Source of the DNA: Bradyrhizobium sp. 195
GTDB lineage: Bacteria > Pseudomonadota > Alphaproteobacteria > Rhizobiales > Xanthobacteraceae
Direction: 5' to 3'
Length of the DNA: 64,000 nucleotides
Assembly: GCF_023101665.1 (NCBI RefSeq)
Contig: NZ_CP082161.1
Coordinates: 5,580,001 to 5,644,000 of the forward strand
Shown here one piece after another: positions 42,033 through 50,416 of this stretch. Made by a program: the position numbers and the translations under genes. Below the pieces are notes generated by a model. The model saw nothing but the letters and a program-made list of their open reading frames with translations, had not been told where the DNA came from and ran no database searches. Within the stretch, counting starts at the first letter, position 1, and the number at the start of each line of letters is the position of its first letter.

Positions 42033-42812
42033 TCACACGCTCATCGACATCGACGAGCCGGCTGTCACTGAGGCGGCCTGCCCCTGCCCGCCTTGCCGCT
42101 GCATCAATTGCGCAAACAGATCATAGGCCGAATTACGGGGGCTGGAGGCACCCGGCACCGTCGTCGACATCTTGAAGCCGTCGGCATAGGTGACGGTCGT
42201 CGTGGTCGAGCCGTCGGCGGCTGTCGTCGTGGTCGAGGTCGATCCGCCCTTGGACTTCGACGAGGAATCCGATCCATCGCCCGAGCCGCCGGCACCTTGC
42301 GCGTGATGGTGTCCGTGGTGGCCGCTCTTCAGCGCCTTCGACATCTCGTCAAGGCTGACGCTGCCGTCGGAGTTCGCATCGAGCTTCGAGAACACGTCGC
42401 TGGCCTGCGCGAGGTTGGTGCCGCCGGCGCCCAGCGCGTCTTCGAACTCGGACTTGGTTATGCTGCCGTCGCCATCCGCATCGATCTGCGCGAACAGATC
42501 CTTGAGCGCCGCCTCCCGGCCCTTCGACACGGAGGACGACGAATTCGACGAGGTCGAGGTCGCCAAACTGCTCGCGCCGTCGGTGGACTGGCTCTGCGCC
42601 GCCAGCAGCGCGCTCATGGTCGCCGGCGCGATCTGTGGGGGGCTGCCTGAGCTGACCAACGAGGTCGTCATGCTGCCCGTGCTGTCGATCGCGAACGGAT
42701 TGGTTGCGCCTTGCGAAGATCCCGCCTTCTGCGTCGACGACGACGCCTTCGAGTTCGTCAGCGACTGGATCGCGTCGAGCGCGCTGGATACGGCGCCAAG
42801 GGCCAACAACAT
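42033..42812 (-). CDS. EF-hand protein, XopAW-like
   Basis: The protein is 259 aa from ATG 42812, with GGAG about 8 bases upstream; an open extension to 42878 is less likely. After an N-terminal helix (MLLALGAVSSALDAIQSL) comes a Ser/Thr-rich stretch, two EF-hands (DADGDGSITKSEF and DANSDGSVSLDEM) at about residues 110-160, then His/Gly/Ser/Thr-rich tails. The EF loops have the canonical calcium-binding positions. The arrangement resembles XopAW-type calcium-binding proteins annotated as type III effectors; no secretion genes are adjacent, so effector status is unproven. Confidence 0.75.
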   Translation of the reverse strand: MLLALGAVSSALDAIQSLTNSKASSSTQKAGSSQGATNPFAIDSTGSMTTSLVSSGSPPQIAPATMSALLAAQSQSTDGASSLATSTSSNSSSSVSKGREAALKDLFAQIDADGDGSITKSEFEDALGAGGTNLAQASDVFSKLDANSDGSVSLDEMSKALKSGHHGHHHAQGAGGSGDGSDSSSKSKGGSTSTTTTAADGSTTTTVTYADGFKMSTTVPGASSPRNSAYDLFAQLMQRQGGQGQAASVTAGSSMSMSV

Positions 42813-43063
42813 TGCACAACTCCAACCGATGCGGCATGCCGCAGCCAATGTTCTGCAGGTGATGTCAGCAAGCGTCATGCCAGCGCAAAAAGTTCAATGA
42901 AATCCGCCGCCGCCGCGGCTTGGACGGCCCGGGAACACCGGCAATTCGTGCCGGTCGCGGCAGAAATTTCCGCCCACAGGAAGCACGCCTCCCATGCATT
43001 GCCCGCCACGGAGGCCCATGTTAGGCGAGGCCATCTTTCACGGCCGCCACGGGAAATCGCGCC

Positions 43064-43765
43064 ATGACCCAAGCCTTCGTCCCCCGCCCCCTGGCAATCG
43101 CGCCCTCGATCCTGGCTTCGGATTTCTCCAGGCTCGGCGAGGAGGTGCGCAGCGTGGACGCCGCCGGCGCCGACTGGATCCATCTTGACGTCATGGATGG
43201 TCACTTCGTTCCCAACATTTCCTACGGCCCCGACGTCATCAAGGCGATGCGCCCGCACACAAAGAAGGTGTTCGATGCGCATCTGATGATCTCGCCCTGT
43301 GACCCCTTTCTCGAGGCGTTTGCGAAAGCCGGCTGCGACCACATCACCGTGCATGCGGAAGCCGGTCCCCATTTGCACCGCTCGCTTCAGGCGATCCGCG
43401 CGCTCGGCAAGAAGGCCGGCGTCTCGCTCAATCCCGGCACGCCGGTCAGCACGCTCGAATACGTCCTTGACCTCGTCGACCTCGTGCTCGTGATGTCGGT
43501 CAATCCCGGCTTCGGCGGCCAGGCCTTCATTCCCTCCGCCATCGGCAAGATCCGCGATATCCGCGCGATGACGGCGGGACGTCCGATCGACATCGAGGTC
43601 GATGGCGGCGTCGGCGCCGACGTTGCGGGCGCGCTCGCCGCGGCGGGCGCCAACGCCTTCGTCGCCGGCACATCAGTGTTCAGGGGCGGCACGCAGGAAG
43701 CCTACAAGACCAACATCGCCGCGATCCGCAACGCTGCGCTGGGGGCCCGCGGCGAAGCGATTTGA
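43064..43765 (+). CDS. rpe: Ribulose-phosphate 3-epimerase
   Basis: The protein is 233 aa, a TIM barrel with the family motifs [35 protein letters not shown] with the metal/catalytic Asp, FDAHLMI with its His, and the phosphate-binding [14 protein letters not shown]. It interconverts ribulose-5-phosphate and xylulose-5-phosphate in the pentose phosphate and Calvin cycles. It appears monocistronic, with a probable terminator downstream. Confidence 0.95.
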   Translation: MTQAFVPRPLAIAPSILASDFSRLGEEVRSVDAAGADWIHLDVMDGHFVPNISYGPDVIKAMRPHTKKVFDAHLMISPCDPFLEAFAKAGCDHITVHAEAGPHLHRSLQAIRALGKKAGVSLNPGTPVSTLEYVLDLVDLVLVMSVNPGFGGQAFIPSAIGKIRDIRAMTAGRPIDIEVDGGVGADVAGALAAAGANAFVAGTSVFRGGTQEAYKTNIAAIRNAALGARGEAI

Positions 43766-43773
43766 GCTGCATC

Positions 43774-43812
43774 AAGCCGCGCAGGCGGACGGCGGAAAAT
43801 CCCGCGGCTTTT
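43774..43812 (+). terminator. Probable terminator of rpe
   Basis: Arms AAGCCGCG (43774-43781) and CGCGGCTT (43803-43810), followed by further T residues, with a 21-base loop. The loop is long, so the call is tentative. Confidence 0.45.
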
Positions 43813-43930
43813 ACGGGTGTTGCAACGCGCGACGCCTAAAAATGCACTCTTGATCCGTACTCATCCGGACTTCACTGATTCGCGCAAATCACCGCAAGTG
43901 ACTCCTGCTTGCTTTTGACGGGAGCACATC

Positions 43931-44074
43931 ATGACGACGACCCTGGTTTGGACTGGCGTAGCGTTGTGGTTGGGGTTCAATGCGGCGATTGCGGCGCGCA
44001 GCTTCTACGTGGCACGACCGGTGAAGGTCGTGGCTTCTGCCCGCATCATCCACCTTCATCGTCGCCGGGGCTGA
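43931..44074 (+). CDS. Very small membrane protein (47 aa)
   Basis: ATG 43931 is preceded by GGGAG 6 bases upstream. The product starts MTTTLVWTGVALWLGFNAAI, one membrane helix, then a basic tail (AARSFYVARPVKVVASARII...HRRRG). No family is recognised. It is the first of three very short, closely spaced genes on this strand. Confidence 0.55.
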   Translation: MTTTLVWTGVALWLGFNAAIAARSFYVARPVKVVASARIIHLHRRRG

Positions 44075-44079
44075 GCGCC

Positions 44080-44259
44080 ATGCAGATCGCACTCGTGAAG
44101 CGCCAGCCGAAGCGCAGGTGCCGGATCCCGCGCCGCCCGCATCCGGGCCTCGACTATTTCTTCGGCCGCCTCGAGCGTGCCGATGGCGCGCCCGACGACG
44201 ATGCCCGGCTCGACAATTCGGATCTCGATCATTCGTTTTCCTCGCAGCGACGACACTGA
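44080..44259 (+). CDS. Small basic/acidic protein (59 aa)
   Basis: It starts at ATG 44080, 5 bases after the preceding small gene stops. The product (MQIALVKRQPKRRCRIPRRP...) has a basic N-terminal half and an acidic C-terminal half (DGAPDDDARLDNSDLDHS). Only the spacing and continuous reading frame support it. Function unknown. Confidence 0.45.
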   Translation: MQIALVKRQPKRRCRIPRRPHPGLDYFFGRLERADGAPDDDARLDNSDLDHSFSSQRRH

Positions 44260-44283
44260 GACTTCCTTTTCCGGACCCCTCCC

Positions 44284-44475
44284 ATGAAACCGCACTGCCC
44301 GAACTGCTTGAAGGAAATGACCAAGGCATCCGCCTCGCGCAACCTGTTCAATTGCGAGCCTTGCCGCGAGATCATCCAGTATTTTGGCGGCAGCGCGGAT
44401 CACGGCGAGCCCGGCCCGCATTTCTCCTGGCCGATCCGCCGCAAGCGCGTCGCCCGCACCGCTCACGCGGCCTGA
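44284..44475 (+). CDS. Small two-CxxC protein, probable zinc ribbon
   Basis: The product is 63 aa (MKPHCPNCLKEMTKASASRN...). Two CxxC pairs, CPNC and CEPC, are 19 residues apart and fit a zinc-ribbon or rubredoxin-like knuckle. A basic tail (RRKRVARTAHAA) follows. It lies 24 bases after the previous small gene and ends 25 bases before the convergent kinase gene. Confidence 0.6.
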   Translation: MKPHCPNCLKEMTKASASRNLFNCEPCREIIQYFGGSADHGEPGPHFSWPIRRKRVARTAHAA

Positions 44476-44500
44476 TCCACTTCTCAAGTCGGCAGGCGGC

Positions 44501-45940
44501 CTATCCCGGCTCTTCGCCTACATCGGGCTCGCCGACTTCCCCAGCCATCCGCGGCGGCCGCACCACGGTGACGGTGCAGGCCGCTTCCGCGGCCACCTTG
44601 GCCGACACGCTGCCGAGCAGCGTGCGTCTGAACGAGCCCTGCCGCGCGCCGATGATGACATGGTCGACCTGGTTGGCCTCGGCAAACTCCAGGATCGCGG
44701 CGGCGGGATCGACCGCCTCCAGCACATGAGCCGACAGCCGGCTCTCGTCCAATTTGAGCGGCGTCGCCCAATGCCTGAGCGCCACCAGACGGTCGATATG
44801 CTTGTTGGATCCCTGCTCGTCCAGCGTCCGGTCGATCGCGATCCGGTTCAGCTTGAGCACGTTGACGCAGGCAAGCCGCGCCGACGGCAAGGTGGCGAGG
44901 ATGCGCTCGGTGGTCACGCGTAGCGCCTCGTTCAGCTCCGGTGCGCCTTCCACCGTGTCGAGCGCGACAGCGAGGATCGGGCTCGACGCGATTTGGGCGG
45001 CGACATCCGATTTCGCGCGCGGCGCCATGACGCCCTGATTGAAGCGGCGGCGCCATGCGACGCCGAGGGAGTCGCGTTTGATCCGCTCCGAGCGCGTGGT
45101 GAGCTTGACCTGGTCCGGATGGGCGAGATCGAAGGCGAGCTGGGACGCCGTCGGATAGCGCCACACCGGCTCGATCTCGAGACAGCGCAACACCACCTCC
45201 TGAAGCCAGGGCGGATAGTCGGCGCGGAGCGTGCGCGGCGGGTACGGATCGCGCCACAGCCGGCGCCGCATCGCACGCAGCGTCTCGCCCTCGCCGAATG
45301 GCCGCTCGCCGGTCGTGAAGAAATACAGCAGCACACCGAGCGAAAACAGATCGCTGCGCGGATCGTCGCGCACCCCCGACAGTCGCTCGGGTGCCATGTA
45401 GGGCGCGGTGCCGTAAGGCAGGCGGAACTCCTCCTGCAAGAGATCCGGCAGGTGGTTGTGATGCGACAGGCCGTAGTCGATCAGCACCGCCTCGCCGCTC
45501 TCGCGGAACATGATGCTGCTCGGCTTGATGTCGTGATGAATCACATTCTGCCGGTGGAGATCGGCAAGCGCGGTTGCGATCTTGGCGACGAGCTGCCGCG
45601 CCTCGTCGTACGGCAGCGGCAGCTCGGGCAGCCGCTTGTAGAGCGTGGTGCCGCCGATGCGCTCGATCACGACATAGGCCTGACGCGCGAAATCGCCGGT
45701 GCCGAAACAGGTCGGGACGTGCGGACCCGCGAGCCGCGGCAGGATCATCATCTCCATCTCGAAGGAGACGATCGCGGCAGGATCCTCGCCCTCCGACACC
45801 CGCGGGATCTTCATCAGCAAGGGCACGTCGATGCCGGGATGGGTGACCGTCCACAGCGTCGCCATGCCGCCGGCATGAACGCATTCTCCGATGGTATAAC
45901 CGTCGATCTCCGCGCCGGATTTGACCAGTGATTTCGGCAT
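44501..45940 (-). CDS. Ser/Thr protein kinase fused to a UspA domain
   Basis: The protein is 479 aa. Residues 14-280 are a eukaryotic-type kinase: VHAGGMATLW (glycine loop), Lys44 in LLMKIP, HHDIKPSS with catalytic Asp137, DYGLS (Asp155) in place of DFG, and MAPE. The magnesium-binding Asn of the usual DxKxxN is Ser142 here, so activity is uncertain. Residues 320-462 are a universal stress protein domain ending in GARQGSFRRTLLGS, close to the ATP-binding GxxG-type signature. There is no membrane helix, so it is cytoplasmic. It follows a metallophosphoesterase gene by 5 bases, suggesting paired regulation. Confidence 0.88.
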   Translation of the reverse strand: MPKSLVKSGAEIDGYTIGECVHAGGMATLWTVTHPGIDVPLLMKIPRVSEGEDPAAIVSFEMEMMILPRLAGPHVPTCFGTGDFARQAYVVIERIGGTTLYKRLPELPLPYDEARQLVAKIATALADLHRQNVIHHDIKPSSIMFRESGEAVLIDYGLSHHNHLPDLLQEEFRLPYGTAPYMAPERLSGVRDDPRSDLFSLGVLLYFFTTGERPFGEGETLRAMRRRLWRDPYPPRTLRADYPPWLQEVVLRCLEIEPVWRYPTASQLAFDLAHPDQVKLTTRSERIKRDSLGVAWRRRFNQGVMAPRAKSDVAAQIASSPILAVALDTVEGAPELNEALRVTTERILATLPSARLACVNVLKLNRIAIDRTLDEQGSNKHIDRLVALRHWATPLKLDESRLSAHVLEAVDPAAAILEFAEANQVDHVIIGARQGSFRRTLLGSVSAKVAAEAACTVTVVRPPRMAGEVGEPDVGEEPG

Positions 45941-45945
45941 AGCCG

Positions 45946-46686
45946 TCAGCGGCCCTGCGACAGGCGGTCGGCAAGCCAGTGCGGCAGGCCGTTGTCGCGG
46001 ATCCTGCTTGCTGCGGTCGCGATGTCATAGGGCGCGCGGCAATAGGTGATCTGGCACGATTCGGTGTCGAACAAGACGAAGGCTGCCGACGGATCGCCGT
46101 CGCGGGGCTGGCCGACCGAGCCGAGCACGGCGAGCCATTGCCGTCCGCGCAGCAGCTGCACCGGGACGTCGGTCTTCGGCACGAAGCTCGTCATCTTCGC
46201 CGTCACCGACATCGAATAGAGCGCGGGACGGTGGATATGGCCGCAGAAGGTGACATGGGCCGGCGTCGCAATCAGGCTCTTGGCGGCTTCGACCGTCGAG
46301 CGGACATAGTGCCAGCGCTGGGGGTGAGAAGCTTCCGAATGCACAAAGAGACGATCGCTGTCCTCTACCAGCATCGGCAAGTCAGCCAGGAACCGCCGCT
46401 GCGCGGTGTCGAGCCGGCCGCGGGTCCACTCGATCGCGATTTGCGCCTCGGCGTTCATGGTCTCTGCCGAGGAATTGACCGCCTGGTCGTGATTGCCGCG
46501 CACGGCGACAGCACCCTGGGCGACGAGCTCCATCGCGGTATCCACCACCCACTCGGGATCGGCGCCATAACCGACGAAATCGCCGAGCAGGACGAACCGC
46601 TCCGCGCCCTTCGCACGGGCGACCTTCAGACAGGCTTCGAAGGCCTGCCGGTTGCCGTGGATATCGGAAAAAACAGCTAGGAGCAC
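45946..46686 (-). CDS. Metallophosphoesterase
   Basis: The protein is 246 aa with the five metallophosphoesterase blocks: FSDIHGN, LGDFVGYGADP, RGNHDQAV, HSEASHP and GHIHRPALYSM. It is cytoplasmic and of the YfcE/DevT-like phosphodiesterase or protein-phosphatase type. It is the first gene of a two-gene operon with the kinase-UspA fusion (5-base gap), so it may oppose that kinase; this is inference. Confidence 0.9.
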   Translation of the reverse strand: MLLAVFSDIHGNRQAFEACLKVARAKGAERFVLLGDFVGYGADPEWVVDTAMELVAQGAVAVRGNHDQAVNSSAETMNAEAQIAIEWTRGRLDTAQRRFLADLPMLVEDSDRLFVHSEASHPQRWHYVRSTVEAAKSLIATPAHVTFCGHIHRPALYSMSVTAKMTSFVPKTDVPVQLLRGRQWLAVLGSVGQPRDGDPSAAFVLFDTESCQITYCRAPYDIATAASRIRDNGLPHWLADRLSQGR

Positions 46687-46801
46687 GGACCCTCCACCCT
46701 CAGGTCTTATCGAAAGCCGATAAGGCCAAATTGAGGGAGGTCAAAACCATGCGCCAGCGCCGCGCCGTTTACCAGCGCGCCGCTGTCACGATGCTGAAGA
46801 G

Positions 46802-47407
46802 CTATTGCTCGTCCTTCGGGGGCATCCGGGGCGGCGGGATCGGCGTGAACACCGCACCTTGCGCGCCGGCGGGCGGGGCGACGAACTCCCCGGTCGAGGA
46901 ATCGCCGCCGGTCGTCTCCATGATCGTCTTGGGCGTCACATATTCGCGGACCATGTCGATCAGGCTGCCATCGCCGCCGCCGAAATCGGCCGCGCGGCCG
47001 CCTTGCGGATGTCCCAGGGCGATCTCGTTCTCCGCGGCATGGGTCTTGTCGGCGAGCCTGTCATTGTAGGGCACGCGGAAGGCTCGCGGGATGCCGCTCG
47101 GGCGATTGTCCTCATCCAGTTGCTCGACCCACAGATAGATCGAGCCGGGATCGCCCTGAAGCGAATGCGGCTCGACGATGCGGGCTTTCAGCAGCTTGAA
47201 CGTCGCCGGCAGCCGGTCGGCGCTGGCCCAGCCGAGCAGCCCGCGCATCTCGGTGAAGCTGACGACATAGAAGGCGCTGGTCACGACCACGGCGATCGCC
47301 TTCAGCGACCAGTGCAGGCGCGCGTAGACCAGCACGACCAGCAGCAGCGCGCCGATGACAGCATAGGCGACCGACAGCGTCAGGATGACCGTTTGCAGGC
47401 TAGTCAC
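46802..47407 (-). CDS. Membrane protein, third gene of a MotA/ExbB-like operon
   Basis: The protein is 201 aa with two membrane helices (VILTLSVAYAVIGALLLVVLVYA and LKAIAVVVTSAFYVVSFTEM), then a soluble domain (about 70-170) with YLWVEQLDEDNRPSGIPRAF, and a Pro-rich tail (IPPPRMPPKDEQ). I do not recognise a family. Its start overlaps the preceding gene by 8 bases. The tail may contact another envelope component. Confidence 0.6.
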   Translation of the reverse strand: MTSLQTVILTLSVAYAVIGALLLVVLVYARLHWSLKAIAVVVTSAFYVVSFTEMRGLLGWASADRLPATFKLLKARIVEPHSLQGDPGSIYLWVEQLDEDNRPSGIPRAFRVPYNDRLADKTHAAENEIALGHPQGGRAADFGGGDGSLIDMVREYVTPKTIMETTGGDSSTGEFVAPPAGAQGAVFTPIPPPRMPPKDEQ

Positions 47408-48086
47408 GGCGCACCCTCTTGGCGTTACTGCTCACACCGGTCCTCGGGTCGAGATCGGCGCCGTTGCGCCAACTGCTGCGGAACGTCTCCAGCAGCGATT
47501 TCGGCCGCTGGTCCACGTTGATCACCTTGCCCTCGGCATCGAGCCGGAAGCGCACCGCGGTCTTTTCGTCGCCGGTGTGGTCGAGCGTGAACTTGTTGTC
47601 GAACACCACCTGAGCCGTTGGATTGAGCTTCTGCACCTTCACATTGGCTGTGACAGGTTCGCCCGTCGTCGCCACGAAATGCGAGACATTGACGGTGTAC
47701 TCGCCGGCCACGATGCCTCGCACCGTGACAATTTCCTCGCGGATGGGCGAGGCGATCTTCTTGCCGGCGACGACGATGAAGTCGTTGGCCCCGCCCCGGT
47801 CGTCGCGGTCAAGGGTGAGGAAGCCGGCCTCGCGGTGGCGATACCAGGCGATGTTGCCGACGGGATCCTGCACGAACAGGTCGAGATCGTCGGGGTGACT
47901 GTCCGGCCAGTCCAACGTGATCATGAACTCGGCCTTGGAGTCGATCTTGCCTTCCTTGGCGTCCGGGGAGACCGCGAGCAGCGCCAGGAAGAAGAGAAAC
48001 GCGATAACCTGGAGCGCCTTGAACAGCATCACGCCCAGCGGATCGAACGGCTCCTCGCGCGGATAGAGACCGAAATCATCCATCAT
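47400..48086 (-). CDS. Single-pass protein with periplasmic YfaP-like beta domain
   Basis: The protein is 228 aa. A short cytoplasmic start (FDPLGVM), one membrane helix (about 19-39) and a periplasmic domain follow the topology of ExbD/TolR, but the helix has no proton-relay Asp. The periplasmic part begins DDLDLFVQDPVGNIAWYRHR (residues 66-85) and continues with DRDDRGGAND, resembling the DVDLHV-type calcium-bound beta sandwich of YfaP-like proteins. It overlaps the channel gene by 4 bases. Confidence 0.65.
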   Translation of the reverse strand: MMDDFGLYPREEPFDPLGVMLFKALQVIAFLFFLALLAVSPDAKEGKIDSKAEFMITLDWPDSHPDDLDLFVQDPVGNIAWYRHREAGFLTLDRDDRGGANDFIVVAGKKIASPIREEIVTVRGIVAGEYTVNVSHFVATTGEPVTANVKVQKLNPTAQVVFDNKFTLDHTGDEKTAVRFRLDAEGKVINVDQRPKSLLETFRSSWRNGADLDPRTGVSSNAKRVRRD

Positions 48087-48853
48087 GACGAGGTTCCGGC
48101 GCCTTTGCGCTCCAGTACTGGCGTCACATAGGTCTCGGTCAGCACCACCGCATCCGAGAACACCCGCTGGGTCGCGGCGTCCAGCATGTAGTACTGGATG
48201 CGGACCAGGATCGAGCCGACGAGGCCGGCGAGCGTCGTGTACATCGCGACGGCCATGCCGTCGCTCATCAACCCCATCGAGGAGCGCATCGCGACCTTGT
48301 CGGCGGCGTCCAGCCCCGCGATCGGCGCCAGCATGATGATGAAGCCGACGATGGTACCGAGCAGGCCAAGCTTCATCAGCGTGTCCGAGACGAAGGCGCC
48401 GAACCCGTTGGAGCCGCGCAGCCGGTCGGCGAGCGTCCGCAGCAGCAGCGTCTGGTCGACAGGCCGGTAGTCCTGCGCGGCGGCCTTGGTCACCAGGCTC
48501 TCGATGTGATCGCGTACGAGGCCGCGCGGCAACGCGGTCGCCCCCGCCTCCAGCGCCTTGCTGCCGCCGGTGGCCGATAGCATCGTCCGGCAGCGCCGCG
48601 CCGCGGCCCCTTCACGGGCAATCGCCCGCGTGCGCAGGAAGCAATGGCCGCAGGTGACGACATAGAGCAACGCGATGATGCTCGAAATGTACGTTCGATC
48701 CGAGGTCAGCATCAGGTGGATCAGGCCGAAGCGCCACAGCAGCACGACGGCAAAGATCGAGAGCCCGGTGAAGATCATCCAGAACAGCAGCGCGCTGCGC
48801 TCGGATGGGTCGGTCGCAGACGGCGCGATCGGTCCAATCGTCATCGAACTCAT
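48083..48853 (-). CDS. MotA/TolQ/ExbB-family proton channel protein
   Basis: The protein is 256 aa with four membrane helices: two near the N-terminus (about 22-41 and 55-75) and two in the conserved half (KLGLLGTIVGFIIMLAPIAG and AVAMYTTLAGLVGSILVRIQ). The Thr/Gly pattern of the last two matches MotA/ExbB channel helices. Such proteins form pentamers that move protons or sodium to drive a partner. Unlike classic pairs, no ExbD/MotB homologue is adjacent; the next gene gives a different single-pass partner. Confidence 0.75.
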   Translation of the reverse strand: MSSMTIGPIAPSATDPSERSALLFWMIFTGLSIFAVVLLWRFGLIHLMLTSDRTYISSIIALLYVVTCGHCFLRTRAIAREGAAARRCRTMLSATGGSKALEAGATALPRGLVRDHIESLVTKAAAQDYRPVDQTLLLRTLADRLRGSNGFGAFVSDTLMKLGLLGTIVGFIIMLAPIAGLDAADKVAMRSSMGLMSDGMAVAMYTTLAGLVGSILVRIQYYMLDAATQRVFSDAVVLTETYVTPVLERKGAGTSS

Positions 48854-49038
48854 GCCGCACTGCTCCTGGTTTGCACCAATTCCCCACCGATTAGATCAAA
48901 GCCGCCGTATCAGGTCCAAAGACCCATGCCCAATCCGGCTTGGGAAATTTGCCCGAGCTGCCATCCTGCCACACCCCGCGATTGGCAAGGGCCGGCGGCG
49001 TTGTTAGGCTGAGCTTACCAAACGTTGGGGGTGATCGC

Positions 49039-50409
49039 ATGCGCCTCGTGCTTCAGCTTGTCGCCCGTCTGCTTCTTATCGTGGCCCTGTGTCTCGGCGC
49101 GGCAACCATATGGGCCACGTTCGACGCCTATCGCAGCGTCGACCGGGCGACGGCGGCCTCGGCGCAGCGGGTGGCACAGGCGCTTCAGGCGCTGTATTGG
49201 CGTGAGCTTTTGTTGCGCAGCAGCAGAGCGCGCGAGCATCTCCTGCCTGTTCCGGACTGGCGCACCCTGGAGACGATGAAGCTGATCTCGCCCGGCGTCT
49301 GCGTCGAGTTCCAGCCCGCCACAGCATTCGAGAAGCCCCTCTGCGGCCAGAGCGAGGGACTGGGCAAGACGCCGCCGCGCTGGTTCGCCGCAATCGTGCC
49401 GACCTTCCTCGGCAGCCATGCCGAGGTGGTGCGGCCGGTCAGCCCCCGCGCCGATTCTGCCGGCACCGTGGTCGCGACGCCGGATGCCGCGGCTGCCATC
49501 TCGCTCGCTTGGGAGTACATCCTCAACGTGATCGACGTCGCGCTATTGATGGCGGCAGCGATCGCACTGCTGGCGTCGCTGGCGATCGCGCATGCGCTGG
49601 CGCCGGCGCGCGCGATCGTGACCGCGTTGCAGCGCATGGCACGCGGACAGTATCACACGAAACTGCCGCGCTTCCGCTCCATGGAGCTGGCGATGATCGG
49701 CAACGCCGTCGGTGAGCTGGGCGGCCGGCTGGAGGAAGCCACCGAGCAGCGCGCCGCGCTGACGCGGCGCCTGATCGAGATACGCGACGATGAGCGCCGC
49801 GCCCTCGCCCGCGAACTCCACGACGAGTTCGGACAGAATCTCTCCGCCATCCTCGCCTTCGCCAACACGATCGAAACGGCGAGCGCGAGGACAAGCAGGG
49901 ACAACGGGATCGCCCAGGATGCGCGCATGATCTCGCAGGCCACCCATCATCTGATGGCCTCGCTCCGCGATGCGCTGAAGCGCCTGCGCAATCCCCTGCC
50001 CGAGGAGCTTGGGCTCGAGGCGAGCCTTGTCAATCTCGTCGACAGCTGGCGCTCGCAGAGCGCGGCGCGGCCAACGATCCAGCTCGATCTCAGGGGTGAT
50101 CTGACGGATGTGCGCGGACCGGCCGCCACCACGGCCTATCGCGTAGCACAGGAATGCCTGACCAACGCACTGCGTCACGGTGCGGCGCGCGAGATCTCGG
50201 TGCGGATCGAACGGCGCGCCGGCGACGATGACGCGCTGCTGATCCACGTCGAGGACGACGGCGGCGGCGATGCGGAGCGCGTCGCGCAATCGGCCGGATT
50301 CGGCCTCACCGGCATCCGTGAACGCATTGCGGCCGCCGGTGGATCGTTGTCGATCCTGCCTGCCCGCGGCGGCCTCAGTGTCGCCGCCACCATCCCGCTC
50401 GCCGCGTGA
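49039..50409 (+). CDS. NarX-type (HisKA_3) sensor histidine kinase
   Basis: The protein is 456 aa from ATG 49039 (GGGGGTGA upstream). A membrane helix at each side (LVLQLVARLLLIVALCLGAA and DVALLMAAAIALLASLAIA) frames a periplasmic domain of about 130 residues. A HAMP-like linker is followed by HisKA_3 with DERRALARELHDEFGQNLSAI (His261) and an ATPase domain with ECLTNALRHGAAREIS and GFGLTGIRERI. It should phosphorylate the NarL-type regulator encoded 7 bases downstream. Confidence 0.9.
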   Translation: MRLVLQLVARLLLIVALCLGAATIWATFDAYRSVDRATAASAQRVAQALQALYWRELLLRSSRAREHLLPVPDWRTLETMKLISPGVCVEFQPATAFEKPLCGQSEGLGKTPPRWFAAIVPTFLGSHAEVVRPVSPRADSAGTVVATPDAAAAISLAWEYILNVIDVALLMAAAIALLASLAIAHALAPARAIVTALQRMARGQYHTKLPRFRSMELAMIGNAVGELGGRLEEATEQRAALTRRLIEIRDDERRALARELHDEFGQNLSAILAFANTIETASARTSRDNGIAQDARMISQATHHLMASLRDALKRLRNPLPEELGLEASLVNLVDSWRSQSAARPTIQLDLRGDLTDVRGPAATTAYRVAQECLTNALRHGAAREISVRIERRAGDDDALLIHVEDDGGGDAERVAQSAGFGLTGIRERIAAAGGSLSILPARGGLSVAATIPLAA

Positions 50410-50416
50410 GGCCGGA

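Noticed and set aside
42813..43063. Type III secretion island at the EF-hand gene
   Set aside because: No secretion, chaperone or tts-box-like element seen nearby.
48083..48853. Zorya-type defence system
   Set aside because: MotA-like protein present, but no ZorB, ZorC, ZorD or ZorE homologue; the partners are different families.
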